A stretch of DNA of 64,000 nucleotides from Phycisphaeraceae bacterium. GTDB taxonomy: Bacteria; Planctomycetota; Phycisphaerae; Phycisphaerales; UBA1924. Positions 1 through 8,510 of the stretch are shown piece by piece. The notes below the pieces were generated by a model. It saw only the letters and a list, made by a program, of their open reading frames with translations, was not told the origin of the DNA and did no database searches. Numbering within the stretch: the first letter of the stretch is position 1; each line of letters begins with the position of its first letter. Where the stretch lies: the NCBI GenBank assembly GCA_019636845.1, contig JAHBWV010000001.1, forward strand, positions 1,736,001-1,800,000, given 5' to 3'. The translations under genes and the position numbers were made by a program.

Positions 1-1060
1 CACCCGCCGCCGTCGCCAGCGTCGATTCCTGGATCATCGACCAGACGATCGCCAGCCGCCGGTAGCCGATGGATTGCAGCGTCCCCAGTTCGCGGATGCG
101 CGAGGCGAACGCGGCGTACATCGTGTTCAGCCCGCCGAAGAGCCCGCCGACGGCGATCAGCCCCGCCGTCACCCACGCGACAATCTTGATGGGCCCGAAA
201 AAGCTCGCCAGTTTTCCGTAGTACTCGCGCTCGGTCATGGGCACCAGTTCGAGGTCCGGCCGGGTCTTGGTAAAGGCCGCGATATCACCGAAGTCGGCCC
301 CTTCGCCCGTCGCCTCGTTGTAGGGGTCGAGCGTGAGGACCACGCACGAAATGGTCTCGCGTTTGGTTGCCGTCATGAGGTCTGCCAGCGGGAGCCACAC
401 CTCGGCCTCGACAACCGTCCCCGGCGCGCTGAAGCGCCCGACGATCGTCCACGGCCTGCCGTCGATCACCAGCGCCTTGCCGACTTGCACATCGCTCTCC
501 GAGATGCCCAGTACCGTCCCCGTCATGCGACCGACCATCACCTCATCCGCTCCCGATTCGGGCCATCGCCCCTCGGTCAACGACACCGACTCGTGGACCA
601 GCGACGCCGCGGGAGTGACGCCTCGCATCATCACCTGCCGTCCTTTCGGCCTGGGAACCCTGGAGCCGCCCGACCCCTCCGCAACCACCGATTCAGCCCT
701 GCTCTGCGGGTTCGCCGCGCTCTGCGACGGACCCACACGGACTGGGAGCATCACATGAACCTCAGGCGAGACATAGGCCACACCGGCACGCGTGCGGATG
801 CCCGAGACGCTGGCCGCGAGCACACCCGGCACGCCCGCCTCGATCTCGGAGCGCTCGACGCTCTCCTCGCTCCCCGCGCCCATGAGGATGACGTTGTGCT
901 CCCCGCCCGTGGCCTTGAGCGCCCGACTCATACCGTTGACGAACCCGCCCGCGACCAGGATGAGCAGTACAACCATCGCCGCCCCGGCGACAGAGAGGAA
1001 GAGCCGCGAGGGCGAACGGCCCAGATTGCGGACGGCGTATGCGAACGGAAGAAGTCTCAT
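1..1060 (-). CDS. FtsX-like ABC transporter permease (3' end outside window)
   Basis: This is the second membrane subunit of an ABC exporter. The product starts MRLLPFAYAVRNLGRSPSRL and about 353 residues are visible before the window edge. Residues 17-40 form a transmembrane helix. A long extracytoplasmic MacB-like domain follows. A second helix near residue 310 (IVAWVTAGLIAVGGLFGG) leads into the ATPase-coupling segment FASRIRELGTLQSIGYRR that is typical of FtsX-domain permeases. The gene starts 11 bases after the stop of the upstream permease gene, so the two are co-transcribed. The C-terminal helices lie outside the window. The substrate is not visible; metal or lipid export is inferred from the neighbours. 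Confidence 0.85.
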   Translation of the reverse strand, partial: MRLLPFAYAVRNLGRSPSRLFLSVAGAAMVVLLILVAGGFVNGMSRALKATGGEHNVILMGAGSEESVERSEIEAGVPGVLAASVSGIRTRAGVAYVSPEVHVMLPVRVGPSQSAANPQSRAESVVAEGSGGSRVPRPKGRQVMMRGVTPAASLVHESVSLTEGRWPESGADEVMVGRMTGTVLGISESDVQVGKALVIDGRPWTIVGRFSAPGTVVEAEVWLPLADLMTATKRETISCVVLTLDPYNEATGEGADFGDIAAFTKTRPDLELVPMTEREYYGKLASFFGPIKIVAWVTAGLIAVGGLFGGLNTMYAAFASRIRELGTLQSIGYRRLAIVWSMIQESTLATAAG

Positions 1061-1071
1061 ATGTCCCTCTT

Positions 1072-2235
1072 TCAAACGGCCCTGAAGCACGATGCGATCT
1101 CTCGGCGGCCCGCCCGCCACGCGGGCACCAGGCCCGCCACGATTCCGACGCCTGCCGAGATGAGCAGGCCCCAGGCCAGGACCGACCACGAGGCGCTCAC
1201 GCCGATCGAGAGTCCTTCCTGCGACAGACTGAAGTTGCCGAAGTGAACGACGGAGAGAGCGATGCCCGTGCCGAGCGCGCCCCCCAGCACGCCGATGAGC
1301 ATCCCTTCGCTCACGATCAGGCGGGCGATGAGGCCGGAGCGGAACCCCAAGGTTTGCAAGACGGCGTGCTCCTTGATTCGATCCTGCACGCTCAGCACGA
1401 TGGCGTTGGCGACAAGCGCCAGCACCGCCGCCAGGCAACCCCAGCCCAGCCACTGCGTGAACTTCACGATCTCCACGATGTCAGCCCCGGCCTGCGCCAC
1501 GAAGGCCTTCTCGGGACTGGTCATCGTCGGGTCGGCCTCGGTGCGGAACTCGGCATCGATGGCCTCCGCCACGGCCTCCATCTTCGCCGGATCATCGACG
1601 CGGACGGTGAACTGCGTGACGCTCCCCAGCCCGCCGCCCTTGCCCGCGGCCTGCTGAAGGAAGTCGAGGTGGACGTAGGCGACGTTCTGGTCCTGCGCTT
1701 CGGGGGAGCGGATGATCCCCGCGACTGTGACGGTGATGCCCGAGGCGTCGAAGGACTGGCCGACCTGGAAGCCGCGCCGCGCGGCGAGCGTCTCGCCGAC
1801 CAGGGCCGAGTCCGAGCGCCTCTCCCACTCGGCCACAGAACCAGAGATGAGTTGCCACTTGCTGGCCCAGCCTTGGGGACCCGCGAGGTCCTCGCGGGGT
1901 ACGCCCCGGAACGTGATGACGTCCAGCGAGGCCCGGCAGTTGTTGACCACGATCTTGACCGGCACCGCCGAGACTACGCCGGGGATCTTCTCGATCCGGT
2001 CCACATAGAACTGCGGCAGCCGGCTGGCGGCGGGGCAGAAGCGGTTCTCGCGGTAGACCACGAGTGTCGTGTCCCCCGCGGCGGCTTGCGTGGATTGGCG
2101 CACGCCCTCTTGCAGCGTCTGCACCGCGATGAACAGGAACATGGCGATGGCGACGCCCGAGAGCGTGAGCACGCTGCGGACGCGGTGCCGCCAGAGTTGC
2201 TTGAAGACGACGGGCATGAACTTGGGAGCGATCAT
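1072..2235 (-). CDS. FtsX-like ABC transporter permease
   Basis: This is a 387-residue inner-membrane permease of the MacB/FtsX type. The N-terminal helix spans about residues 20-40. A periplasmic core domain follows to about residue 255, then three C-terminal helices (about 262-285, 305-330 and 350-375). The coupling segment DRIKEHAVLQTLGFRSGLIARL is preserved. The two permeases differ in sequence, so the transporter is probably a heterodimer. The start lies 3 bases after the stop of the ATPase gene. Known family members work with an adaptor and a LolD-type ATPase, and both are encoded just upstream. Confidence 0.88.
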   Translation of the reverse strand: MIAPKFMPVVFKQLWRHRVRSVLTLSGVAIAMFLFIAVQTLQEGVRQSTQAAAGDTTLVVYRENRFCPAASRLPQFYVDRIEKIPGVVSAVPVKIVVNNCRASLDVITFRGVPREDLAGPQGWASKWQLISGSVAEWERRSDSALVGETLAARRGFQVGQSFDASGITVTVAGIIRSPEAQDQNVAYVHLDFLQQAAGKGGGLGSVTQFTVRVDDPAKMEAVAEAIDAEFRTEADPTMTSPEKAFVAQAGADIVEIVKFTQWLGWGCLAAVLALVANAIVLSVQDRIKEHAVLQTLGFRSGLIARLIVSEGMLIGVLGGALGTGIALSVVHFGNFSLSQEGLSIGVSASWSVLAWGLLISAGVGIVAGLVPAWRAGRREIASCFRAV

Positions 2236-2238
2236 GGG

Positions 2239-3000
2239 TCAGGCCTCCTGGGGAACGAGTGGCGCGTGGCGCGTGGCGAGGAGTTCGGCCTCGACCAGGC
2301 GGCCTTTCTCCAAGTGCAGCGTCCGCTTGGCATAGGCCGCGCTCTTGGCATCGTGGGTCACGATGATGAGGGTCTTGCCCAGGTCCTCGCAGAGCCGGAC
2401 CATGAGGTCCATGATCGCCTGCGCCGACTCTTGGTCGAGGTCACCGGTGGGCTCGTCGCCGACGATGATGGTGGGGTCGGTCACGATGGCGCGGGCGATG
2501 GCGACTCGCTGCTCCTGGCCGCCCGAGAGTTGACGCGGGTAGTGGTCGTGCCGGTCGGCGATCCCGACGAGCTGCATGGCGGTCTGCACCTTCTCGTGGC
2601 GGTCCTTGGCGGACATGCTGTGAAGCAGAAGCGGAAGTTCGACGTTCTCGTAGGCTGTGAGCACGGGCACGAGGTTGTAGAGCTGGAAGACGTAGCCGAC
2701 GTTCACGCTCCGCCAGTCGGCGAGCTTGGACCTGGACAGCGTGGAGATGTCCGTGCCGCCGATGATGAGTTGCCCGCCGCTGGGCCGGTCGATCCCCGCG
2801 ATGAGGTTGAGGAGCGTGGTCTTGCCGCTACCCGAGGGGCCCATGAGGGCGAGGAAGTCGCCCGCGGGCACGTCGAGGTCGAGCTCCTGCAAGGGCGTGA
2901 TGGTGTTGTCGCCCTTCTTGTACGTCTTGGTGAGCCTGCGGCACTGGATCAGCGGAGGGCCTTGAGGAGTTGTTCGTGCGTGAGCGTGGTTCGTAGTCAT
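2239..3000 (-). CDS. ABC transporter ATP-binding protein, LolD/MacB type
   Basis: This 253-residue cytoplasmic ATPase powers the permease pair encoded downstream. Walker A is GPSGSGKTT at residues 54-62. The signature motif is LSGGQEQRVAIARA near 153-166, with Glu at the fifth position where Gln is usual. Walker B is IIVGDEPTGDLD near 176-187, followed by a conserved His switch (IIVTHDAKSA). Length and motifs match the LolD-like family that drives FtsX-type permeases by mechanotransmission. It sits between the adaptor gene and the permease genes in one operon. Confidence 0.93.
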   Translation of the reverse strand: MTTNHAHARTTPQGPPLIQCRRLTKTYKKGDNTITPLQELDLDVPAGDFLALMGPSGSGKTTLLNLIAGIDRPSGGQLIIGGTDISTLSRSKLADWRSVNVGYVFQLYNLVPVLTAYENVELPLLLHSMSAKDRHEKVQTAMQLVGIADRHDHYPRQLSGGQEQRVAIARAIVTDPTIIVGDEPTGDLDQESAQAIMDLMVRLCEDLGKTLIIVTHDAKSAAYAKRTLHLEKGRLVEAELLATRHAPLVPQEA

Positions 3001-3054
3001 AAGGTATCTCGTCGATGCCGCGAGTTCGTCGCGGAGATGCTTTGGAACGGGGAG

Positions 3055-4617
3055 TTACGGGGTTGAAGATGCGGGCTCCGAAGGTGCGGTGGTGCGTTCG
3101 CCCAGAACCTTGAGCCGCGTGCCGTCCTTGATTGCGGGTGGGGCGGGCGGATCCAGGATGATGCGGTCGGTGAGCCGGAGTCCGCTTGTCACGGCGGTGA
3201 AACCCTCGTCTGCCGCGGGCGTCGTCATGATGTCGCGGCGGCGGGCCACCGGGCTTCCGCCGGAAGTATCTACGACCCAGACCTGGCCTCGCCCATCGCC
3301 GATCGCAGCAACGGCGGCCGTCGGGACCAGAAGCAACGAGTCTCCCCCGCCGCCGTCGCCGGTGGAAGGGCCGCCGATGCCGCCGCCCGAGTGCCGCTGA
3401 GAAGCCGCCGCGGGTGCGTGGAGTTTGACGCGGGTGAGCATCTCGGGCTTGAGAACGGGCGATGGCGCGTCGAGCGCGACCTTGAACTGCACGGTGTTCC
3501 GCTGGATGTTGGCCTCGTGTACGACTCTCGACACCACGCCGCTGAAGGTCCGGTCGGAGAGCGCCTCGGTGCTGACGGTCGCGCGTGTGCCCACGCTCAC
3601 CTTGGCGGTGTCGGCCAGCGGCACGTCCACACGCACCTGGAGTTTCGCGGGGTCGTAGACGCGGAGGATCGCGCCCGTCATGCCGCTGGCAGAGGCTGAT
3701 TCGCCGCCCTTGCCGCTCATGCTGATGCGAGAGCCCGGCTCGACCAACCGGGCGAGCACCACGCCCGCGACCGGCGAACGCACCTCCATCCGCTCCAGCC
3801 GCAGCGCGGCCTCGTCGTGCAGCACATGCGCCGCGGCGTGGGCCGACTCCGCTTGGGCGAGAGCGGCCCGTGCTTCGTTCACCATCTTTTCCGCCGTGGC
3901 GATCTTGGCCTCCAGCCCCCCAAGGCGGATCTCCATCCGCCGGAACGTCCCCTCGCTCAGGCCGCCCACAGCGACCAACTCGCGTTTGCGTGTCACCTCA
4001 TCGCGCAGTTCGGCGGCGGCGGTCCTCTCAACCTCGACCTGCGACTCGGCGGTCGCGAGCGCCGCCCGAGCCCGGGCCACATCCGTGTTGCGTTCCGCGA
4101 CGGCCGCATCGGCGGCGCGCAGCGTTAGACGCGCATCCTCGTCGATGAGCCGGGCGACGACCTGACCGGCTTCGATGCGCTCGCCCTCGAGAACCAACAC
4201 TTCGCGCACCACGCCCTCGGCCAGCGCGGGGACGCTGACCGCGTAGGGTGCCGGTTCGATCCACCCTGGGGCCTGTACCGCGACGGGGCCGAGCGGCGCA
4301 TCGGATGGGGACTCTTCCGAACTGCCCGCCGAGACCGGAACGGCCCCGGCGTCCGCCGCCCCGACGCCACTCTTCGGAATCGCGGCGGCGACGTGGACCG
4401 CAAGCCGTGTCTGGAGCGCATCGCGGGCGGCATAGGCCAGCAGGCCGCCCGTCGCGAGCAGCACGACGGCGGGAATGAGCAGGCGCGTCGCCCATCGCGC
4501 CTTAGGGCGCGCGATGACGGTGGTGCTGCCCGCAGGCTGTGGCCTTGGTATGGAATCTGATTGGGTGGGCTGCGGGGCTCGACGGAGCGCCCGCAGGTCG
4601 GTCTGCGTGGTAGCCAT
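3055..4617 (-). CDS. HlyD/RND-type periplasmic adaptor of the ABC exporter
   Basis: This is a membrane-fusion protein of about 520 residues that would link the ABC transporter to the outer membrane. A cytoplasmic N-terminus is followed by one helix (about 45-65, LLIPAVVLLATGGLLAYAA). Then come a lipoyl/barrel-sandwich half, a long Ala/Glu/Arg-rich coiled-coil hairpin (about 165-270), the second lipoyl half and a beta-barrel region. I chose the ATG at 4617 (MATTQTDLRALRR), preceded by AGGAACCACC. An ATG 87 bases upstream is in frame but has a less convincing leader. The gene is the first of the exporter genes after the small Cys-rich gene. Confidence 0.88.
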   Translation of the reverse strand: MATTQTDLRALRRAPQPTQSDSIPRPQPAGSTTVIARPKARWATRLLIPAVVLLATGGLLAYAARDALQTRLAVHVAAAIPKSGVGAADAGAVPVSAGSSEESPSDAPLGPVAVQAPGWIEPAPYAVSVPALAEGVVREVLVLEGERIEAGQVVARLIDEDARLTLRAADAAVAERNTDVARARAALATAESQVEVERTAAAELRDEVTRKRELVAVGGLSEGTFRRMEIRLGGLEAKIATAEKMVNEARAALAQAESAHAAAHVLHDEAALRLERMEVRSPVAGVVLARLVEPGSRISMSGKGGESASASGMTGAILRVYDPAKLQVRVDVPLADTAKVSVGTRATVSTEALSDRTFSGVVSRVVHEANIQRNTVQFKVALDAPSPVLKPEMLTRVKLHAPAAASQRHSGGGIGGPSTGDGGGGDSLLLVPTAAVAAIGDGRGQVWVVDTSGGSPVARRRDIMTTPAADEGFTAVTSGLRLTDRIILDPPAPPAIKDGTRLKVLGERTTAPSEPASSTP

Positions 4618-4767
4618 AGGTGGTTCCTGCAATGCGCCGGCGGCCAAGGACGAATGACCGAGGGCGGGCGCGTAAAGCAAAGACACCCCTCGCACGAGCG
4701 GCACGGAGCCGGTCGCGGAAGGACGATGCGGACGCTGGGGAGAGCGAGCGTCCGTTGCAGGATTGAA

Positions 4768-5238
4768 CTACACCACGAGCGCGCAATGCCACCGCAAGGC
4801 TTCGCGGTTGGCCTTCAGGTGAGGCGGACCCAAGACCCAGCCCGGTGACAAGGGCACGACCCTGGCATCGTGAGTAGGAATGGTCCACAGGACCGCGAGC
4901 GAAAACGTCGCCAGTGCGTCCCATTGCTGCTCGAACGCAGGGAGTCTACTTTCAGCCTTGACACCGGTACCGCCGGATGTGCCCTGGCACGATGGGCAAG
5001 ATGGGCATTCGTCCGGCGAGAGCGGCGGCTCCTCGTTCGAATCATCCGGCTGCGGGTCCGACGCCCGGTGTGATGCCGTCTCGGTCGAACACCCACCGCA
5101 GCAAGAGTCCATCTCTACCGCGACGAGGTGCTTCCCGTCACAGGCGCTTCCCACGAGCAGCGCCGCCTGGCAGCAGCACAGCGGCGTGACCACGCCGATG
5201 AGCAGGGCAACCAGAATGCGGAGCAGAGGGTGACGCAT
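4768..5238 (-). CDS. Small exported Cys-rich protein heading the ABC export operon
   Basis: This 156-residue protein belongs to no family I can name. It has an N-terminal hydrophobic segment ending in CCC, a Cys-rich middle (DSCCGGCS, CPSCPSC), an acidic Pro/Ser linker, a second hydrophobic stretch with Trp, and the C-terminal tail ALRWHCALVV. Two proteins in this window (ending at 54955 and 15335) share the layout and tail, and each also heads a metal-export operon. The ATG at 5238 is preferred because a TATACT -10 box ends exactly 10 bases before it. Upstream in-frame ATGs at 5247 and 5262 overlap that box. A metal-binding, sensory or attenuation role is inferred; the placement recalls CopL of Xanthomonas. 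Confidence 0.75.
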   Translation of the reverse strand: MRHPLLRILVALLIGVVTPLCCCQAALLVGSACDGKHLVAVEMDSCCGGCSTETASHRASDPQPDDSNEEPPLSPDECPSCPSCQGTSGGTGVKAESRLPAFEQQWDALATFSLAVLWTIPTHDARVVPLSPGWVLGPPHLKANREALRWHCALVV

Positions 5239-5248
5239 AATGCTCATG

Positions 5249-5260
5249 AGTATATCGGCC
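5249..5260 (-). promoter_or_regulatory. -10 element upstream of the Cys-rich leader gene
   Basis: On the minus strand CCGATATACT contains the -10-like hexamer TATACT (5254 to 5249), 10 bases before the ATG at 5238. The same CCGATATACT string at the same distance precedes the paralogue at 55440. No good -35 is visible, which suggests activator dependence (inference). Confidence 0.5.
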
Positions 5261-5280
5261 AAACGAACGCCAGATTCACT

Positions 5281-7548
5281 TTACGCGGGGCTCCGACCCT
5301 TGTTCGACCCCAGCGTCGCCACCGGACCCGTCCGCCACCCCAACAGCCGCAGCCCATTCCCGACGACGAGGAGGCTCGCCCCGACGTCCGCAATGACGGC
5401 CATCCACATCGTCCCCCACCCGCCCAGGGTCAGCGCGAAGAAGACGACCTTGATGCCGACTGCCAGTGCGATGTTTTGGGTCAGGATCGCGCCGGTGCGT
5501 CGGGAGAGCAGGACGAACTCGGGGAGCCCCCGAAGGTCATCCTGCATGAGGGCCACGTCGGCGGTTTCGAGTGCGGTATCGGTCCCCGCCGCGCCCATTG
5601 CGAAGCCGATGGTGGACTTGGCGAGGGCGGGGGCGTCGTTCACACCGTCGCCGACCATGCCGATCGCGTCCCCGTGCTCCTTCGTGAGGCGTTCAATCTC
5701 CGCGAGTTTGTCCTCGGGGAGCATCCCGCCGCGGGCCTCGTCGATGCCGACCGTCTTGGCTATGGCCGACGCGGTGGATTGATTGTCTCCCGAAAGCATG
5801 AGCGTCTTGATGCCCATGTCGTGCAGCGATTTGATCGCTTCGACGCTGCTCTCGCGGGGCGTGTCCGCGACCGCGATCACTCCAAGCACCGTGCTCGCCG
5901 ACGCGACAACCACCGTCGTCTTGCCCTGCACCTCGAAGCCCGCCAGCACCGCCTCGACTTCCGGCGAGCAGACCTGCCGCTCCTCGGCGAGGCGGTGGTT
6001 GCCGACGAAGTACGCCGCCCCGTCGATGCGGCCCTCGACGCCCCGGCCCGTGAGCGACTTGAACGCCTCAACGCTCGCACGCTCGCCGCTCCACGCCGCC
6101 ACAACCGCAAGAGCCACCGGGTGCTGCGAGAGCGCGTCGAGGCTCGCGGCGATACGGAGGACTTCATCCTTGCTCGCGCCGCCGATTGGCTGCACATCGG
6201 TCACACGCGGCTTGCCCTCGGTGATCGTCCCGGTCTTGTCGAGCGCCACCACCTTCAACTTGCGGCCGTTCTCCAAGTGGACGCCGCCCTTGATGAGGAT
6301 GCCCCGCTTTGCCGCCGCCGTCAGGCCGCTCACGACCGTCACCGGCGTTGAGATGACCAGGGCGCACGGGCACGCGATGACGAGCAGCACCAGCGCCTTG
6401 TAGAGCCACGGATAGAACGGCTGGCCGAACGCCAACCACGGCACGACCGCGACCAGCACCGCGACGACACACACGATGGGCGTGTAGACCCGTGCGAAGT
6501 TGTCCACGAACCGCTGCGTCGGGGCGCGGCTGCCTTGGGCCTCCTGTACGGTTCTGATGATCTTGGCGAGGGTGGTCTGGTCCTTGCCGCCGGTGGTCTT
6601 GAACTCCAGCACGCCGGACTCGTTGATGGTCCCGGCGAAGACTTTGTCGCCGACCTTTTTGTCTACCGGCACGCTCTCGCCCGTGACCGGGGCCTGGTTG
6701 ACGCTCGATTCGCCCGCGACCACCACGCCGTCGAGCGCGAGCCGCTCGCCGGGTTTCACCTGCACAACCGCGCCCACGGGCACCGCGCCCGCGTCGGTCG
6801 TGCGCCACGAACCATCCGGCTGCTTGATGCTCGCCTCGTCGGGGGCCATCGCCATCAGCCCCCGCACCGAATCGCGAGCGCGGTCAAGGGCCTTCTTCTC
6901 GATCAGTTCGGCGAGGCCGAAGAGGAAGACCACCAGCGCGATCTCCGGCCACGCGCCGATGAACATCCCGCCGATGACCGCCACGCACATGAGAAAGTTG
7001 ATGTTGAGCGTGAAGGTCTTGAGCGCGATCCAGCCCTTGAAGAATGTGTCGCGGCCCCCCAGCAGCATCGACGCGAGCGACATCGCGATGATCGGCCACG
7101 AGGTCTCCTTCACGCCCGCGAAGTACGCCGCCTCCGCCCCCGCCGCCAGCACGCCCGAGAGGATGAACGGCCCGTACTTGATCCACCACGACCGCGCATC
7201 ATCGACCGGCCCCACCCGCGCGGCATCGGTCGCGCACGCCGCGCCCCCGCAATCGGCCCCGGCGGGCGAGCCCTCCGCGTGCGCGCCCGAGCCGTGCGCC
7301 CCCGCCGCTGCGCCGCCAGTGCCCGGGGCCGCGATGATCGTCGGCGTCATCCCCACCGAACGCACCCTGGCCGCGATCGCCTCGCCGGTCACCGCCGCCG
7401 CATCGTGCGTGACGGTCATCCGCCGCGTGACGACGTTGCACTCCACGAGCGCCACGCCCGCCATCCCGCCCACGGCCTTCTGCAGCACCTGCTCCTCGGC
7501 AGCGCAGTCGAGTTGGGCGATGATGAAAATGGTCGTGGCAGTGGGCAT
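5281..7548 (-). CDS. zntA: Zn/Cd/Pb-type heavy-metal P1B-ATPase
   Basis: This is a 755-residue inner-membrane pump exporting divalent cations from the cytoplasm. The N-terminal HMA-like domain (1-72) keeps the fold but has LDCAAEE rather than a CxxC motif, as in some ZntA/CadA proteins. A His/Cys-containing linker follows. The transmembrane metal site is IACPCALVIST near residue 391. The phosphorylation motif is DKTGT near 437, and GDGVNDAPAL is the hinge motif. The last helix pair carries IKVVFFALTLGG and IADVGAS, the Lys and Asp residues typical of P1B-2 pumps, so Zn/Cd/Pb rather than Cu is expected. It is transcribed toward the Cys-rich gene, 18 bases before that gene's promoter. Confidence 0.93.
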   Translation of the reverse strand: MPTATTIFIIAQLDCAAEEQVLQKAVGGMAGVALVECNVVTRRMTVTHDAAAVTGEAIAARVRSVGMTPTIIAAPGTGGAAAGAHGSGAHAEGSPAGADCGGAACATDAARVGPVDDARSWWIKYGPFILSGVLAAGAEAAYFAGVKETSWPIIAMSLASMLLGGRDTFFKGWIALKTFTLNINFLMCVAVIGGMFIGAWPEIALVVFLFGLAELIEKKALDRARDSVRGLMAMAPDEASIKQPDGSWRTTDAGAVPVGAVVQVKPGERLALDGVVVAGESSVNQAPVTGESVPVDKKVGDKVFAGTINESGVLEFKTTGGKDQTTLAKIIRTVQEAQGSRAPTQRFVDNFARVYTPIVCVVAVLVAVVPWLAFGQPFYPWLYKALVLLVIACPCALVISTPVTVVSGLTAAAKRGILIKGGVHLENGRKLKVVALDKTGTITEGKPRVTDVQPIGGASKDEVLRIAASLDALSQHPVALAVVAAWSGERASVEAFKSLTGRGVEGRIDGAAYFVGNHRLAEERQVCSPEVEAVLAGFEVQGKTTVVVASASTVLGVIAVADTPRESSVEAIKSLHDMGIKTLMLSGDNQSTASAIAKTVGIDEARGGMLPEDKLAEIERLTKEHGDAIGMVGDGVNDAPALAKSTIGFAMGAAGTDTALETADVALMQDDLRGLPEFVLLSRRTGAILTQNIALAVGIKVVFFALTLGGWGTMWMAVIADVGASLLVVGNGLRLLGWRTGPVATLGSNKGRSPA

Positions 7549-7819
7549 GGTGGATTCTTTCGCAGCGATTCAATTGTCTGCCCGGCGGCCGCGCCCGGGA
7601 AGGGTCCGCATCGGTGGTGCGGCCTCACGAATCGGATGGACGACCGCGCGGCTCAGATGCACGGCCAGACACATTTCCCGTCCGGTCGTCCGGTTCGCCT
7701 GGACGCCTGTTCCGGCGGGCGGGACGACATGCCGAAGGCCCGAACGATCGGCCAACGGGGTTGCGTGCCTGGCCAACCCGCTCAAACGCTCGCGCACCCC
7801 GCACCCGCGCGGGCTGCGG

Positions 7820-8161
7820 TCACGCTCGCTTGCCCGGGCGCGGACTCATGGGCGACGTGCGACCCGCTCGCCGGGCCTTCCACCACCAACGGAAGGCCAC
7901 TACGGCCAGCACGGAGAGCGCAATCCCCATGATCGTCAGCATGACCTCCAGGTGGAGGTGTCCGCACTTGCGGTACTCAGACACCGTGAAGAGACAGGCC
8001 GCCGTGTCAATCAGCAGGGCGAGGCACGCGACGACCAATGCCCCGATCAGCAGCGAGCGCGGGGACTCACCCCGCGCCCGCCGCTGCGACGGAGCGGACG
8101 GAGACCGGGCGAACGAAGCGCCCGATCCACGCTTCTTACTTCTTGGGCGCGGGCTTGCCAT
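7820..8161 (-). CDS. Small two-helix membrane protein, unknown function
   Basis: This 113-residue protein has a basic N-terminus, two hydrophobic helices (LLIGALVVACLALLIDTAACLF and VMLTIMGIALSVLAVVAF) and a basic C-terminus. A short loop between the helices carries YRKCGHLHLE, which could bind metal. The ATG at 8161 overlaps the end of the His-rich gene by 26 bases, consistent with translational coupling. I do not recognise a family. Its position between the RND pump and the P-ATPase suggests a role in metal export, but this is context only. The start is uncertain. Confidence 0.55.
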   Translation of the reverse strand: MASPRPRSKKRGSGASFARSPSAPSQRRARGESPRSLLIGALVVACLALLIDTAACLFTVSEYRKCGHLHLEVMLTIMGIALSVLAVVAFRWWWKARRAGRTSPMSPRPGKRA

Positions 8162-8432
8162 GATCGTGCCCGTCGCCTTCCTTGTGGTCGTGGTCGTCGT
8201 GGCCCTTGGCCTTGCATTCCTTGCACTCGCCATGCCCGACGACGCGGAGGGCCGTGCCTTCGCGGACCCACAGGTGAGCGCCCTCGCCATCCGCGGTGAC
8301 GAAGTACTGCGGCTCGGATTTCACGGGCTGGCTCGCGCCCTGCCCCATCATGACGGCGGCCAGCGCGGTGAGGCCGACGCCGGCGGCGAGGCCGACGAGC
8401 ACGGACTTGGAACGGGGATTGGACTGGTTCAT
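8136..8432 (-). CDS. Small exported His/Cys-rich protein
   Basis: This is a 98-residue protein with an N-terminal hydrophobic export signal (about 10-30). The middle domain includes YFVTADGEGAHLWVREGTALRVVGHGECKECK. The tail is rich in His, Asp and Lys (HDDHDHKEGDGHDHG). The CKEC pair and His tail suggest periplasmic metal binding. It follows the RND pump gene by 78 bases in the same orientation. The family is unrecognised; a metal chaperone or buffer role is inferred from composition. Confidence 0.7.
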   Translation of the reverse strand: MNQSNPRSKSVLVGLAAGVGLTALAAVMMGQGASQPVKSEPQYFVTADGEGAHLWVREGTALRVVGHGECKECKAKGHDDHDHKEGDGHDHGKPAPKK

Positions 8433-8510
8433 CGAAAGACTCCTATCTGAAAGAACGGAACAGACTCGACCGCTCGTCTCCCGAGGGCAACTCGCCCGCA
8501 GGCCTTGCGA

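Noticed and set aside
1039..3066. Long plus-strand open frame (675 codons)
   Set aside because: It lies opposite the ABC ATPase and permease genes and its translation is Arg/Asp/Gly-biased with no domain. It is an antisense frame of GC-rich DNA. The same applies to long plus-strand frames at 5128-6351, 9279-11255, 26799-28274 and 48015-49949.
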